Below are positions 26,463 through 35,185 of a stretch of 64,000 nucleotides of DNA, one piece after another. Under the pieces are notes generated by a model. It was not told the origin of the DNA, did not search any database, and saw only the letters and a program-made list of their open reading frames with translations. This DNA comes from Candidatus Saccharimonadota bacterium (GTDB lineage: Bacteria; Patescibacteriota; Saccharimonadia; Saccharimonadales; Saccharimonadaceae). The stretch is from NCBI GenBank assembly GCA_028286395.1, contig JAQBRS010000003.1, forward strand, positions 1 to 64,000. The letters are read 5' to 3'. Position 1 is the stretch's first letter; every line of letters starts with the position of its first letter. A program made the position numbers and the translations under genes.

Positions 26463-26530
26463 ACCCGTGTCATAACGAGAAATAACTCGTTGACTGCTCC
26501 CGTTTATTTTTGGCCAATTTTTCTGTCTCA

Positions 26531-26559
26531 AGTATAGATGTAAGCTTATGCTTTTACAA
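26531..26559 (-). promoter_or_regulatory. Promoter of the alpha-glucan operon
   Basis: On the minus strand TTGTAA (26559-26554), 17 nt, TATACT (26536-26531). Leader about 60 nt to ATG 26462. Confidence 0.6.
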
Positions 26560-26758
26560 CAACTTTCTATCTTAGAATGGACGTTTTTGACAACAAGCTG
26601 TGGAAGATGACGCATATCCCACACTGCGTTTATCATTAGTGTTTATGGTAACAGATAAGACAAAGATAAAATAGTTCATTTGCTTGAATATCAGAAACAT
26701 GATTATATATATGAATCGGAAAATTTCCGGTGAAAATGATCCATCGGAGTGGGTGATC

Positions 26759-27229
26759 ATGAACATTCTAGACAAGCTTGACGCACTGGTTTCGGCGTTG
26801 ATTCATCAGCTCGGATTGGCAGTTCAAATTCCAGGATTTGTTCTTGGAGTTGGGCTGGTCGTCCTGGCGATCGTCCTGTACCGAAATGTGCGGGACTCTC
26901 ACGGAAAAGGTAACCCTGCAATCGGGACGCGAATCGTGGCTGGAGCTGCGATAGTCATCGGGTTGCCGATCCTGTTGACAGCGATTGGCACTGGAGCGAC
27001 CGACTCGTTGCTGTGGAGCTTGATCGCGCTGACGGTGGCAGGTTTCTGGCTAGCCGGCGAGAAGGGTAAGATGATCACCTTTATCGGTATCGTCATCGGC
27101 TTTCTCGCTGTTGCAGCCGTCATCGGTATTTCACAGTCGGCACCCGCCGACTGTGTCATTGCGACAGCCGTGCGATCTATCACGCATCAAGCGTCCGTTG
27201 TCTGGACGAACCTGGTACATCACAATTGA
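26759..27229 (+). CDS. Membrane protein at the left end of the type IV island
   Basis: 156 aa from ATG 26759, with GGAG 9 nt upstream; the track start (TTG 26684) is rejected. Four to five hydrophobic stretches (GFVLGVGLVVLAIVLY, RIVAGAAIVIGLPILLTAIG, SLLWSLIALTVAGFWLAG, MITFIGIVIGFLAVAAVIGIS) and a single-Cys C-terminal part (APADCVIATAVRS). No family recognised. G+C-rich codons as in the genes that follow. Confidence 0.72.
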   Translation: MNILDKLDALVSALIHQLGLAVQIPGFVLGVGLVVLAIVLYRNVRDSHGKGNPAIGTRIVAGAAIVIGLPILLTAIGTGATDSLLWSLIALTVAGFWLAGEKGKMITFIGIVIGFLAVAAVIGISQSAPADCVIATAVRSITHQASVVWTNLVHHN

Positions 27230-27265
27230 TAGGTGCGTTTCGGGATTCGAGCCGTCTAGCAACTG

Positions 27266-27306
27266 CTACACCCCCGCCTCTCGTTTCGATCGAGGTGGGG
27301 GTGTAG
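27266..27306 (+). terminator. Long GC hairpin without U-tract
   Basis: CTACACCCCCGCCTC (27266-27280) pairs with GAGGTGGGGGTGTAG (27292-27306): 15 bp with one wobble. No T-run follows, so it is a hairpin terminator of the type seen in high-GC bacteria, or an RNA-stability element. Confidence 0.55.
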
Positions 27307-27343
27307 CACGCAATATCGACCACTGTAGAGTGGTTGTTTTAAT

Positions 27344-27372
27344 TTGATTTATTTGTAAAATCAGTGTATAAA
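27344..27372 (+). promoter_or_regulatory. Promoter of the gene at 27449
   Basis: TTGATT (27344-27349), 17 nt, TATAAA (27367-27372). Confidence 0.6.
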
Positions 27373-27448
27373 ATACTATTAGACTTTCAGTACCACTGTT
27401 TGTAGCGCGGAAATCCCGCATTTACATTGAACTTAGAGAAGGTGAACC

Positions 27449-28138
27449 ATGGAAAGTGATCGAGAGATCGAAGCACCAACAGTAACACCCGTTGCACCAC
27501 CTCGGTTTAGTGAGGCGGAAGAGCGCCACATCGAGGTCATGATGGAGGTTAATCGTCGTCTCAAGGACGAAGAGCGCGCACAGCATCAACTTACTGAAAA
27601 TGAGTTGGATGCTGACGTTGAGTTCTCCGATACCTATCGACCCCGAAAAAAGCATATCGTATCGTTTCTGCTTCAGTCGAAACGACGAATCGGCGGTGGC
27701 CTGCTGATCATCGTCGCTCTGTGGGCACTTGTTGCTTACGTTCCAAGCAACGCTTTTGATGTTCAATTCGGCTCTACGCTGAGTTGGGAGATCGGAGGGG
27801 TTGCCGTCTTGGCCACGTTGCTCGTCATCGCCGTCGTGTTTTTCTATGAAATCCACAACTTCATGCTGTGGAAGAATTGGAAGCTCGAAGTGACGACGAC
27901 CGAAGTGCTTATCGGGCAAAAAAGCTCCATTCTCGGAAGAGTCGACGAAGACAATCAAGGCCTCCGCAGGTCTAAAGTTGAATTCGTCGAAGTCAAACGG
28001 AAATGGTATTTATTTTTTCTCGATGCCTACACCGTTTCGTTCGATGCTCCCACGGAAAGCGACAGGGACTTCAACGACATGACATTCATCCGTGGAGGCA
28101 AACTTCTCAAACAGATGTTCAAAACCAGAAAGGGCTAG
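27449..28138 (+). CDS. Two-TM protein with PH-like cytoplasmic domain
   Basis: 229 aa. Acidic, coiled N-terminal 70 residues; two membrane segments (IGGGLLIIVALWALVAYVP and WEIGGVAVLATLLVIAVVFFYEI); then about 80 residues with a bacterial PH-like pattern (WKLEVTTTEVLIGQKSSILGRVDE, DAYTVSFDAPTESDRDFNDMTFIRGGKLLKQMF). Such domains occur in envelope and secretion proteins of Actinobacteria and Saccharibacteria. Bounded by its own promoter and terminator. GAAGG precedes the ATG. Confidence 0.75.
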   Translation: MESDREIEAPTVTPVAPPRFSEAEERHIEVMMEVNRRLKDEERAQHQLTENELDADVEFSDTYRPRKKHIVSFLLQSKRRIGGGLLIIVALWALVAYVPSNAFDVQFGSTLSWEIGGVAVLATLLVIAVVFFYEIHNFMLWKNWKLEVTTTEVLIGQKSSILGRVDEDNQGLRRSKVEFVEVKRKWYLFFLDAYTVSFDAPTESDRDFNDMTFIRGGKLLKQMFKTRKG

Positions 28139-28143
28139 TCAAA

Positions 28144-28190
28144 GGGGCGGAAATTTGTACGTACGAGTATGAATTTCCGCCCCTGTTTTA
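28144..28190 (+). terminator. Intrinsic terminator after the PH-like gene
   Basis: GGGGCGGAAATT (28144-28155) and AATTTCCGCCCC (28172-28183), perfect 12 bp, followed by TGTTTTAATT. Confidence 0.75.
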
Positions 28191-28241
28191 ATTGCAATTA
28201 AAATATATTATAAAATAATTATATGTATGTTAACAAAAAGA

Positions 28242-28471
28242 TTGTAATATATGCGAAAAAGAGTATAGTTTAACCTAAATCAAACGTTCAAAAAGTACGA
28301 CATTAAATTGTTGTTCGATTACAGATTTGACGTCAAAGACTTTAGCTTTGTAACCGGACAAGAATCCGGGTTTCTGCGTGCAGAAACGAGTGGTACCTTA
28401 ACATCACTGTGTTACATACACGCTCAAAATGGTTCTTGTTAAAGACAGAACACCTAGTAGATTGGAAAGTC
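28242..28471 (+). promoter_or_regulatory. Promoter and structured 5' leader of the type IV operon
   Basis: TTGTAA (28242-28247), 16 nt, TATAGT (28264-28269), then an AU-rich leader of nearly 200 nt before ATG 28472. It holds a perfect 12-nt palindrome TTTGACGTCAAA (28326-28337), then CAAAG/CTTTG, CCGGA/TCCGG and GTTTCTG/CAGAAAC hairpins in a row. The only non-coding stretch over 300 nt besides the RNA gene at 9.2 kb. Could bind a regulator or act as a cis-acting RNA. Confidence 0.5.
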
Positions 28472-29809
28472 ATGACAGAAACGGAAGGAGTGCAGGGCCG
28501 CCGTAGCGCAGCTCTGCCTTCCCACGAGATCACTCCGGCGGTCAAGGTGAAAACCGAGTCCAAGGAAAAGATCAAGCAAGTCCGCAAGACACCTCTCACA
28601 GACGACCCGAACGCTCCGACGCGAGGCCTGCCGGCTCTTAGCCATCAGACCAAGTACTGGACAAGTCGTGCCGTCAGCGAAGTGGGAATCCGTTATACCC
28701 CCAAGGAAACCATCCCGAACGCGTTCGAACGACGTGAACGGGCCGACGCCAAACTGTGCGCACTCAAGGAGGAGCTTTACGCGCTGATCGTTGCTGCCAA
28801 ACAGCATCGCATCATCGTGTGGCTCAACTCCAAGGGTGGCGGTGGCAAGACGCCTGGCTCGACCGTGTCATCGTGTGTGATCAGTTGGGCAACAAGAGGC
28901 GAGCAGATTCTGCTCGTCGACGCCAACGAGAGCACCGGAACGACCGCTGACCGGATGGGAGTGTCCAGTAGAACAACGCTCAAGCGAGTGGTGGGTATGG
29001 AACATCTCAGTAACTCCGAGATGACCGACCTGCTTCCCCGTCACGCGGACTACAACGTCCGTGTCATCGCTTCCGACCAGGCAGCGGCGACGTACATCAG
29101 AACCGATGACTTCATGAAGTTCATGGGCATGCTGATGCAGAACGTCACCTCCACCGTGATTGATACCGGCAACGGTATCTCTTACGCTAACATGGGAGGC
29201 GCACGGCTTGCTGACGCACTGGTTTTTCCTGCTCTGTGGGAGGATCAGTCCATTCAAGGTTCCGTTAATGCATCGATGAAGTCTCTGGCTTCGACGATGA
29301 ACGAGTACGCCAAGCAAGGCCTTGAGGAGAAGGTTCGACGAGCATTCATTGTCGTCAGCCGAGTCCGAGAAGCCAAAACCGAAAAGGAGGCGTTGCAGAT
29401 CAAGCAAGAAGTATGGGACACTCTCGAACACCATTTCAACATGGTGGATGATCTGGACTCCGAAGTGGAGACCGGTGAAGAGAGAAAGATGTCGTTGGCT
29501 GACCACGGAATGACGATCGATCAACTGATCGTCGTTCCGACCAGCAAGCACATCGCCTCAGGCTTGCCTGTCGATCTGGATGTCGACACAATCGGCATTA
29601 ACACGCTGATTGCGTACCTCGAACTGCTCGTTGCAATATACAAGCAGCCCGTTCTCAATGCCATGCCTGAGCCTTCAAAAGAGGCTTTGGCTCCGGTTAA
29701 CGCTCTTCATAGCATCGACTCGTTCGATGATGTGCCGAGCTACCTTCCGGAAGGCAGTGGGCACTTCCCCCAGCATGTCACTCGCACACCCGCGTATCCC
29801 CAACAGTAA
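28472..29809 (+). CDS. MinD/ParA-like P-loop ATPase of the type IV island
   Basis: 445 aa from ATG 28472 (track start TTG 28409 rejected). Residues 1-110 are a basic linker; the ATPase domain follows with a deviant Walker A SKGGGGKTPGS (near 120), a Walker A' partner LLVDANESTGTTADRMG and a Walker B-like VIDTGNGISYANMGG. The second Lys of the deviant P-loop and the Gly-rich run are clear. The family positions or energises membrane machines (ParA, MinD, TadZ, VirC1). As first gene of the type IV operon it may place the apparatus at a site on the cell. Confidence 0.82.
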   Translation: MTETEGVQGRRSAALPSHEITPAVKVKTESKEKIKQVRKTPLTDDPNAPTRGLPALSHQTKYWTSRAVSEVGIRYTPKETIPNAFERRERADAKLCALKEELYALIVAAKQHRIIVWLNSKGGGGKTPGSTVSSCVISWATRGEQILLVDANESTGTTADRMGVSSRTTLKRVVGMEHLSNSEMTDLLPRHADYNVRVIASDQAAATYIRTDDFMKFMGMLMQNVTSTVIDTGNGISYANMGGARLADALVFPALWEDQSIQGSVNASMKSLASTMNEYAKQGLEEKVRRAFIVVSRVREAKTEKEALQIKQEVWDTLEHHFNMVDDLDSEVETGEERKMSLADHGMTIDQLIVVPTSKHIASGLPVDLDVDTIGINTLIAYLELLVAIYKQPVLNAMPEPSKEALAPVNALHSIDSFDDVPSYLPEGSGHFPQHVTRTPAYPQQ

Positions 29810-29820
29810 GGATTCAGGCA

Positions 29821-30291
29821 ATGCAAAACACGAAACAGCTGAGCAAGCTCAGTCGGATCCACCGTCTGCTGGCGAACACACGTTCGCTGGCGAATGCAGT
29901 TACAAAGCGGCTCGCAGTTCCTCTCGTCCTGACGGTCATCACCATCACGGCTCTGGACGCGACCGCCGCCAACGCTGCAGTTCCTGCGTCGGTTCCGACC
30001 GACACCAACGTCGGTCAGTTCTTCGGATGCCTCGACGTGGCGTTCCTGAAGCCACTGGCCCCGCTGTCGCAGAACTTCTCGGGCAAGCTGGTCACGATCG
30101 TCGTGGTTCTGGCGATGTTTTTCGTCCTCTTTCATGGCGCGAAACTGATCTTCGCCGGAAGCCGTATCGACAAGGCGCAGGACTCCATTGCGAGTCTGAA
30201 GAATGTCTTCATCGGCATCCTCGTCGTCACCGTCGGTTTCGCGATCATCCTGGTCGCGGTTCCGATTCTGTTCACGGGATACTGTTCCTGA
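29821..30291 (+). CDS. VirB2/TrbC-like pilin subunit
   Basis: 156 aa. Basic N-terminus, then a signal-peptide-like stretch LAVPLVLTVITITALDATAANAA with an Ala-x-Ala cut site near residue 53, and two hydrophobic helices (KLVTIVVVLAMFFVLFHGAKLIF, VFIGILVVTVGFAIILVAVPILF) joined by a short polar loop, the layout of VirB2. AAGGA precedes the ATG by 9 nt. It sits between the ATPase and the VirB6-like gene. Assignment rests on topology and context. Confidence 0.7.
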   Translation: MQNTKQLSKLSRIHRLLANTRSLANAVTKRLAVPLVLTVITITALDATAANAAVPASVPTDTNVGQFFGCLDVAFLKPLAPLSQNFSGKLVTIVVVLAMFFVLFHGAKLIFAGSRIDKAQDSIASLKNVFIGILVVTVGFAIILVAVPILFTGYCS

Positions 30292-30294
30292 CAC

Positions 30295-30330
30295 GTGTCG
30301 GCCGCGGAGGTAGTACTTCGCGGCCGACAC
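30295..30330 (+). terminator. GC hairpin without U-tract between pilin and VirB6-like genes
   Basis: GTGTCGGCCGCG (30295-30306) and CGCGGCCGACAC (30319-30330), perfect 12 bp, loop of 12 nt. Could limit read-through so that the pilin mRNA is more abundant, or protect its 3' end. Confidence 0.5.
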
Positions 30331-30349
30331 ATTAGTAAAAGGAGTTTAC

Positions 30350-31462
30350 ATGCCTTGGGATCTGTTTATTCAGTGGCTGACAAACTCCTGGAACGATTCA
30401 GGAGCACAGTCGCTGAAAGATGCCATCCAAATTCTGAGTGCAACACCGTGGCCGAATCTTACGAGTCACTGGTTTAAAGCGCTTTGGAATTCGATCTTTG
30501 GGTTGTCTGTGATCGTCGCATTTTTTGCGATCATGTTCCATTCACTGATCTTCATGTTCCGAAGTCGTCAGGGATATAGCCTTGTCGGCTCCCTGGCAAT
30601 TTTCGGACGAGCGATGTTCAGTGGCATGTTCGGTCTGTTGATCGTCTATGCCGTTATCGTGACATCAAGCTTCGCAATTCAAGGCTTGATGCTTCTCGGG
30701 AACATCGGCACGAGTACGCCTAACTGGATGACGCAGTTTGGTCTCGCAACAAACGGAGACCTGACAAATGCGTGGAATAAACTCGGTCTGGCATGGCTCG
30801 GAATGGCAAGTGGTCAACTCTTGTCGCTCCAGGCCGGAGTCCTTTCCGCGTCGGTCTACGTGTTCGCGCTGTATACACTGCTAACCTCGGGCCTCGGCCA
30901 ATCGAGGTTCATGCAGTGGATTCGCTCATTGTTTCAAGCTGCCCTTTGGACGGCCATCCTCTCGAGGGTGTTCCAAATTGGGTGGCTTGTCGTTATGAGC
31001 GTTGTCATTCACAACGAACCTCCTAACGATCCGAACGCAGCAGGGCAAATCCTGCTTGCGGTCGTCGTCGCTGGGTTGTTGCCAGTAGTTCTGTTCATTG
31101 GACTTACGGCCCGTGCTGTCATTGTTGAGGGAAGACTCGATGCTCGTCGCAAGATGCGTGAAAACGCGGATGCACGTGCGTCGGGAGCTACCGAAGCAGA
31201 GATCGCTGAAAGGCGTGCCCGGAAAGTCTCAGGACTGAAGGACGCGGCAATCGGCGCAGCAACAGCTGGAGCGATTATCGGAAGCGAGAAGCTGATTTCA
31301 AAAGCCATCGCCCCGATTATCACAAAGTTGTCAGGGCTTGCACATCCGGCGGCACCCTTCATTATCATGGGTGCTCAAGCGATTGCAACGGCCGCAACAA
31401 GAAAGATCCATCAGAAGATCCGCACGACGAGTGACCGAGTTGGTTCTCGTCGGACCACATAA
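30350..31462 (+). CDS. VirB6/TrbL-like polytopic membrane protein
   Basis: 370 aa. Six or so membrane segments in residues 45-260 (SIFGLSVIVAFFAIMFHSLIFMF, LLIVYAVIVTSSFAIQGLMLL, VLSASVYVFALYTLLTSGLG, LLAVVVAGLLPVVLFIGLTARAVIV) and a basic Ala-rich cytoplasmic tail. VirB6 forms the inner-membrane channel in type IV systems. AAAGGAG 8 nt before ATG. Confidence 0.72.
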   Translation: MPWDLFIQWLTNSWNDSGAQSLKDAIQILSATPWPNLTSHWFKALWNSIFGLSVIVAFFAIMFHSLIFMFRSRQGYSLVGSLAIFGRAMFSGMFGLLIVYAVIVTSSFAIQGLMLLGNIGTSTPNWMTQFGLATNGDLTNAWNKLGLAWLGMASGQLLSLQAGVLSASVYVFALYTLLTSGLGQSRFMQWIRSLFQAALWTAILSRVFQIGWLVVMSVVIHNEPPNDPNAAGQILLAVVVAGLLPVVLFIGLTARAVIVEGRLDARRKMRENADARASGATEAEIAERRARKVSGLKDAAIGAATAGAIIGSEKLISKAIAPIITKLSGLAHPAAPFIIMGAQAIATAATRKIHQKIRTTSDRVGSRRTT

Positions 31463-31474
31463 AAGGAGAGGGAA

Positions 31475-33067
31475 ATGGCGCTAGACACGCAGGTTCCTTC
31501 GCGGAACTTGGAAGAAAGGAAAGAACTTCGGCTCCACAGCTTTAACGTAAAGCGACAGGGCGGCTGGTTTATTGGCTGCCTGTTCGTCGCACTGAGTCTC
31601 ATCAGCCTCGACTCTTCGGTAACGAAGATCGTTGGGGTTGGCGTTATTGGAATCGGCTTGCTTGGTGCAAGAAAGTTCCAAGACGGACTCGGGTATCGAA
31701 TCATGCTGGTTATCGTCGGAAGTCTGCGCCACCGTGCAAAGGCGAAAGGCGTGACAAGTATCGAACAGCTGAGGGTGACCGAAAAGGCACCGATCGACAT
31801 TTCAGCTATGTCGTATCCGGCAGTCGACGACGAAGGGAGAAGCTTTCGAATCGGGGTGTTCTATAACCCTGAGGACAACTGTGATACTTTCGTCGTCGTC
31901 GGAAGCGGCGTGAAACATCCAGGTGCAGATGCGCTTGACCTCATGAGGCAAGAGGATCTGTACATCGATGGTATTGCTGAGGTACTGGCAAACTACGACG
32001 GTCGCGTCGGAGTTGCACTGCCGTACATCAGTCGTCCCGTTAACATGCTTCGTCAGGAGCTGTGGGAGGGTCTGAACCTAGATCCTGCCGTACTGGATGC
32101 GGAACCGTTCGATTCAGATGACGATTTCCTCTATGCGAACGCATCTGTGGAAGAACGACAAGCTACGGCACTCATGCAGTCACGAGCTGCAGCCGAGCTT
32201 TACGAAGCAGATGTCGTTCGTGCGGTGGCAATGACCGTCCCCAGGCCATCAAGTTGGCCGAAGGTGAAAAACGGTCTCATCGGAGGAAGTTTGACACCGG
32301 AGCAACTCGAAGAGGCACCAGTCGTGAAGCTCGCCCTCTTGCTTGAGAGCGAGCTGCGGTCAAGAGGCATTGAAGATGCCGCAATTCTTGATCGAATCGA
32401 CATCGCGAAGTATGTCCGAAGTGGTTGGGATATGGTGAACATTCAGGACTGGTACGTCCAGCTTGAAACCGCCGATCCCCTCAACAACCCGGACGTCATC
32501 AGCGAGGGACTCGACGAGTGGCCTTCACACGAGATCGTGACTGGGAAGTCACGGCGTGGAGGCTACTACTCGCAGACTGATGGAACGTTTCATCGGCCAC
32601 TGCAAGCCAAGCGCTTCCTTACCTCGGAAGCTGCTGTCGGGGAGTTCGACCAAATCTTTGACACCCATGACCTTGGTTTTCCGAGGGACGTGGGCATAGC
32701 GGTGACGCTGTGCGGAGATGCGGTCAATCCCTACACCGAACGAAACTTGCTGAGACGCCAGATGGTGATTCAGTCGGCAGTCCAAAACCAGAAGAAAGGT
32801 GAAAGCCTGGAAACTGACGAGGACTACGAACGTTCGCAGAACAAGAAGAGAAGGGAGTCGGCGCTCTACCGAAGCAAGTCGATCGCACTCAGCTACAACG
32901 TGTTCGTCGTCGTTTCGGCAACCAGCCTCAAGGCGTTGGACGTGGCTACTGAGAAGGTGATCAAGCGCGCCAAGCGCAACCACATCGCCCTCAGGACAGT
33001 CAAGTGGGAGTTGCGGCAAATACGCGCGCTCTTCACTACCCTTCTTGGGGTGAGCATGTTCAACTAG
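31475..33067 (+). CDS. SCO6880-type T4SS protein (VirB3-like plus VirB4 N-terminal part)
   Basis: 530 aa. Two membrane segments at residues 30-70 (GGWFIGCLFVALSLISLDS, IVGVGVIGIGLLGA) as in PrgI/VirB3, then a large soluble part with no P-loop (SFRIGVFYNPEDNCDTFVVVG, ALSYNVFVVVSATSLKALDVATEKVIKRAKRN), matching the layout of SCO6880-family proteins of actinobacterial conjugation systems. The ATPase half is encoded by the next gene, so VirB4 appears split. AAAGGAG ribosome binding site. Confidence 0.75.
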   Translation: MALDTQVPSRNLEERKELRLHSFNVKRQGGWFIGCLFVALSLISLDSSVTKIVGVGVIGIGLLGARKFQDGLGYRIMLVIVGSLRHRAKAKGVTSIEQLRVTEKAPIDISAMSYPAVDDEGRSFRIGVFYNPEDNCDTFVVVGSGVKHPGADALDLMRQEDLYIDGIAEVLANYDGRVGVALPYISRPVNMLRQELWEGLNLDPAVLDAEPFDSDDDFLYANASVEERQATALMQSRAAAELYEADVVRAVAMTVPRPSSWPKVKNGLIGGSLTPEQLEEAPVVKLALLLESELRSRGIEDAAILDRIDIAKYVRSGWDMVNIQDWYVQLETADPLNNPDVISEGLDEWPSHEIVTGKSRRGGYYSQTDGTFHRPLQAKRFLTSEAAVGEFDQIFDTHDLGFPRDVGIAVTLCGDAVNPYTERNLLRRQMVIQSAVQNQKKGESLETDEDYERSQNKKRRESALYRSKSIALSYNVFVVVSATSLKALDVATEKVIKRAKRNHIALRTVKWELRQIRALFTTLLGVSMFN

Positions 33068-33089
33068 TAACACAGTGGAGGAACCGCTC

Positions 33090-33180
33090 CGGCCCGGGTA
33101 GCTTAAAACACTACCCGGGCCGAGCACTTCAATTATGCTGCCGAGAATACTCAGCATTGTAATCGAGGTGCTCATTTATT
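33090..33180 (+). terminator. Tandem hairpins between the two VirB4-like genes
   Basis: CGGCCCGGGTAG/CTACCCGGGCCG (33090-33101/33111-33122, 12 bp) followed at once by a longer imperfect hairpin GAGCAC...GTGCTC (33122-33173) with ATTTATT behind it. Read-through must be partial if both halves are to be made from the upstream promoter, or a local promoter exists. Confidence 0.55.
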
Positions 33181-33226
33181 GAGCAACTCGCCCGCACCTT
33201 AACATCCATCAGACCTTAGGAGAAAC

Positions 33227-34564
33227 ATGTACAACGATCAAACGACATCGTTCACGGCCCCAATCCGTGACGCGATCGGCCCGTTTTCGGGCTTCAGTCG
33301 TAATTATCCGAAAGACAGATCAGGCATCCGACTCGGGCCCATGCTCGATGTTCGCGAAGGCTTGTACTTCGACATGCCCAGAATGCGATCAGAGGGACGC
33401 TGCGGCGGCCCACTCGTTGGTATTCTCGGCGACAAGGACAAAGGAAAAAGCACGGTTGGCAAAATCCTCGCAACCGAGGATGGCGCAGTCTACAACGGCA
33501 TGAAGCAGAAACGCATTTATGCCGACAACCACCGCCACACGGAGTACGCAGAACTTGCGCGCTACTACAACAACAAGATGATCGGCCTCGACGAGAAGAT
33601 TAACGTCTTCGACCTCGAAGTCGGCTTCACGATTGCTGACCACCAGATCACGGGCGAGACACTGTTCGTTATCGCTAACGACGGTACCCGCCCGGTCAAC
33701 CACCAACAGTTTGTCATCGAGACAGCCGTCTTCAAAATGTTCGCTGATACCGAGCGTGAGAAGTCGGCCGAAAGTTTTGCGCGAATCCTCTTGGGACTTA
33801 CAGAACAGGACGGGTATAACTACCTTCTTGCTTCTGTGGATTTCAAAGACAAGACGCAGAACATCGACTGGGAGCAGTTCAAGCAAGATGCCGGCTACGT
33901 CGCTCAACGTGTCGTGCGATTCCTCAACGGATCGTTCGGTAAGACGATTGGCGGTACCGGCTCGATAGCAAAGCACCTGACAGGTGAGAACCTGCAAGGA
34001 GCCTCGCTTGGCCAGGACAAGCTCAGTCGGGCTACGGTGATAAACTTCTACCGGAAGGACGAAGCAACAACTGCATTCCTGATCAACTACCTCAACCGCA
34101 TCAGAACATCTGCGGAGGAGCGCGGAGATCGTCGTTTCATGTACGACACGGAATTGCATGACGAGAACTACGGCATGTGGGACTATTTCGAATACTCTGA
34201 CGACACGGTCAAGCGGAACAAGCGCAGCCGAACTTTGGAGAATGCTCCTCTGTTCGTGTTCACAACGCACAGTCTGCTGGACTACGGATCGGCAAAATAC
34301 AGCGAGTTGGCGTTTACGAACGCTCGCGGTATCGATGTGTGGTTCTTCTTCGGTATGGAGAAGTCTGCTGATCGCGAAGCGACCAGAGATTTCTTCAAGC
34401 TGTCGCCCATGGAAACGGAACGCCTGGCAAATTTGCAGGTGGGACAATTCGGATTCAAGGTCGGCAACGAAGATGTCCGATTCGCAGAGATCGTCCTGAC
34501 GCCCATGCGCAGACGACTCAGTTACACCAACAAGGCAAACGACGACGCACTCGTCCGCCGCTAA
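33227..34564 (+). CDS. VirB4-like secretion ATPase
   Basis: 445 aa. Walker A GDKDKGKST near residue 70 (GILGDKDKGKSTVGKIL), downstream RFMYDTELHDENYG in the place of Walker B, and SRTLENAPLFVFTTHS, as in the RecA-like domain of VirB4/TraU-type ATPases. The N-terminal VirB4 domain is missing and is supplied by the previous gene. It would power pilus assembly or substrate transfer at the inner membrane. AGGAGA 7 nt upstream of ATG. Confidence 0.75.
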   Translation: MYNDQTTSFTAPIRDAIGPFSGFSRNYPKDRSGIRLGPMLDVREGLYFDMPRMRSEGRCGGPLVGILGDKDKGKSTVGKILATEDGAVYNGMKQKRIYADNHRHTEYAELARYYNNKMIGLDEKINVFDLEVGFTIADHQITGETLFVIANDGTRPVNHQQFVIETAVFKMFADTEREKSAESFARILLGLTEQDGYNYLLASVDFKDKTQNIDWEQFKQDAGYVAQRVVRFLNGSFGKTIGGTGSIAKHLTGENLQGASLGQDKLSRATVINFYRKDEATTAFLINYLNRIRTSAEERGDRRFMYDTELHDENYGMWDYFEYSDDTVKRNKRSRTLENAPLFVFTTHSLLDYGSAKYSELAFTNARGIDVWFFFGMEKSADREATRDFFKLSPMETERLANLQVGQFGFKVGNEDVRFAEIVLTPMRRRLSYTNKANDDALVRR

Positions 34565-34578
34565 AGAGAGGAACTACC

Positions 34579-35175
34579 GTGTGGACTAACCTCCGCAAGT
34601 GGCTCCCCGCAGTGGTCGTAGTGCTTCTCATTCTCGTGATCTTTCTCGTCGTCCGTCCTCTGGTTGAAACACACCAGGGTTCGGACGGCGGAAAGACTGC
34701 GTCTACAAGCACACCATCACCCGCGAAGGGAACTGCTCAGCCCACGCCGTCACCCGACGCGTTGACTGGCCCAGAAGATTCAAGTCCTCCCATTCCCACC
34801 TGTAACCAGGAGTGGAGTGTGGGGGATTACGCACAGTTCGTCACGACACTCGAGAAGTACGAGGGTTTGTTTCAACAGCAGGCCCCCAGCGACTCGTTCA
34901 AGGGAATGGCGACCACGACGTACATCGCAAATCATCATGCTGAAATAGCTGAAGATCAAGGTGGTATCGAAGTGGTTGTTGATCCTGCGAAAACAGTGGT
35001 CACGTGTACGATACTCAGCGGGACTGAAATTCTCGCAGTGATCCAGCCGACAATCACTGTCTATCAGACAGGCGGCAACGATCGCACCCTTCTCAACGGG
35101 CCATTCCTGTCAAACTCACACGCAACGCGGTGGGTAAGGCAAGGTGGAAAATGGCTCATCGATAGTGAGTATTAA
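34579..35175 (+). CDS. VirB8/TcpC-like bitopic protein
   Basis: 198 aa from GTG 34579 (AGAGAGGAAC upstream). One N-terminal membrane segment (LPAVVVVLLILVIFLVVRPLV), a Thr/Ser/Pro linker of about 40 residues, and a soluble outer domain ending in TRWVRQGGKWLIDSEY, the usual last strand of NTF2-like VirB8/TcpC folds. It likely scaffolds the apparatus outside the membrane. Assignment by topology and place. Confidence 0.65.
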   Translation: MWTNLRKWLPAVVVVLLILVIFLVVRPLVETHQGSDGGKTASTSTPSPAKGTAQPTPSPDALTGPEDSSPPIPTCNQEWSVGDYAQFVTTLEKYEGLFQQQAPSDSFKGMATTTYIANHHAEIAEDQGGIEVVVDPAKTVVTCTILSGTEILAVIQPTITVYQTGGNDRTLLNGPFLSNSHATRWVRQGGKWLIDSEY

Positions 35176-35185
35176 GGAGTAAGTC

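Noticed and set aside
28868-29551. 227-aa minus strand ORF
   Set aside because: Antisense shadow of the MinD-like ATPase gene, His/Val-rich composition typical of reverse frames.
29610-30335. 241-aa + strand ORF across the pilin gene
   Set aside because: Arg/His/Ser-rich shadow in another frame of G+C-rich genes; it overlaps both the ATPase and the VirB2-like gene, which have start sites and domain features.
33389-34447. 352-aa minus strand ORF
   Set aside because: Antisense shadow of the VirB4-like ATPase; no ribosome binding site and no recognisable domain.
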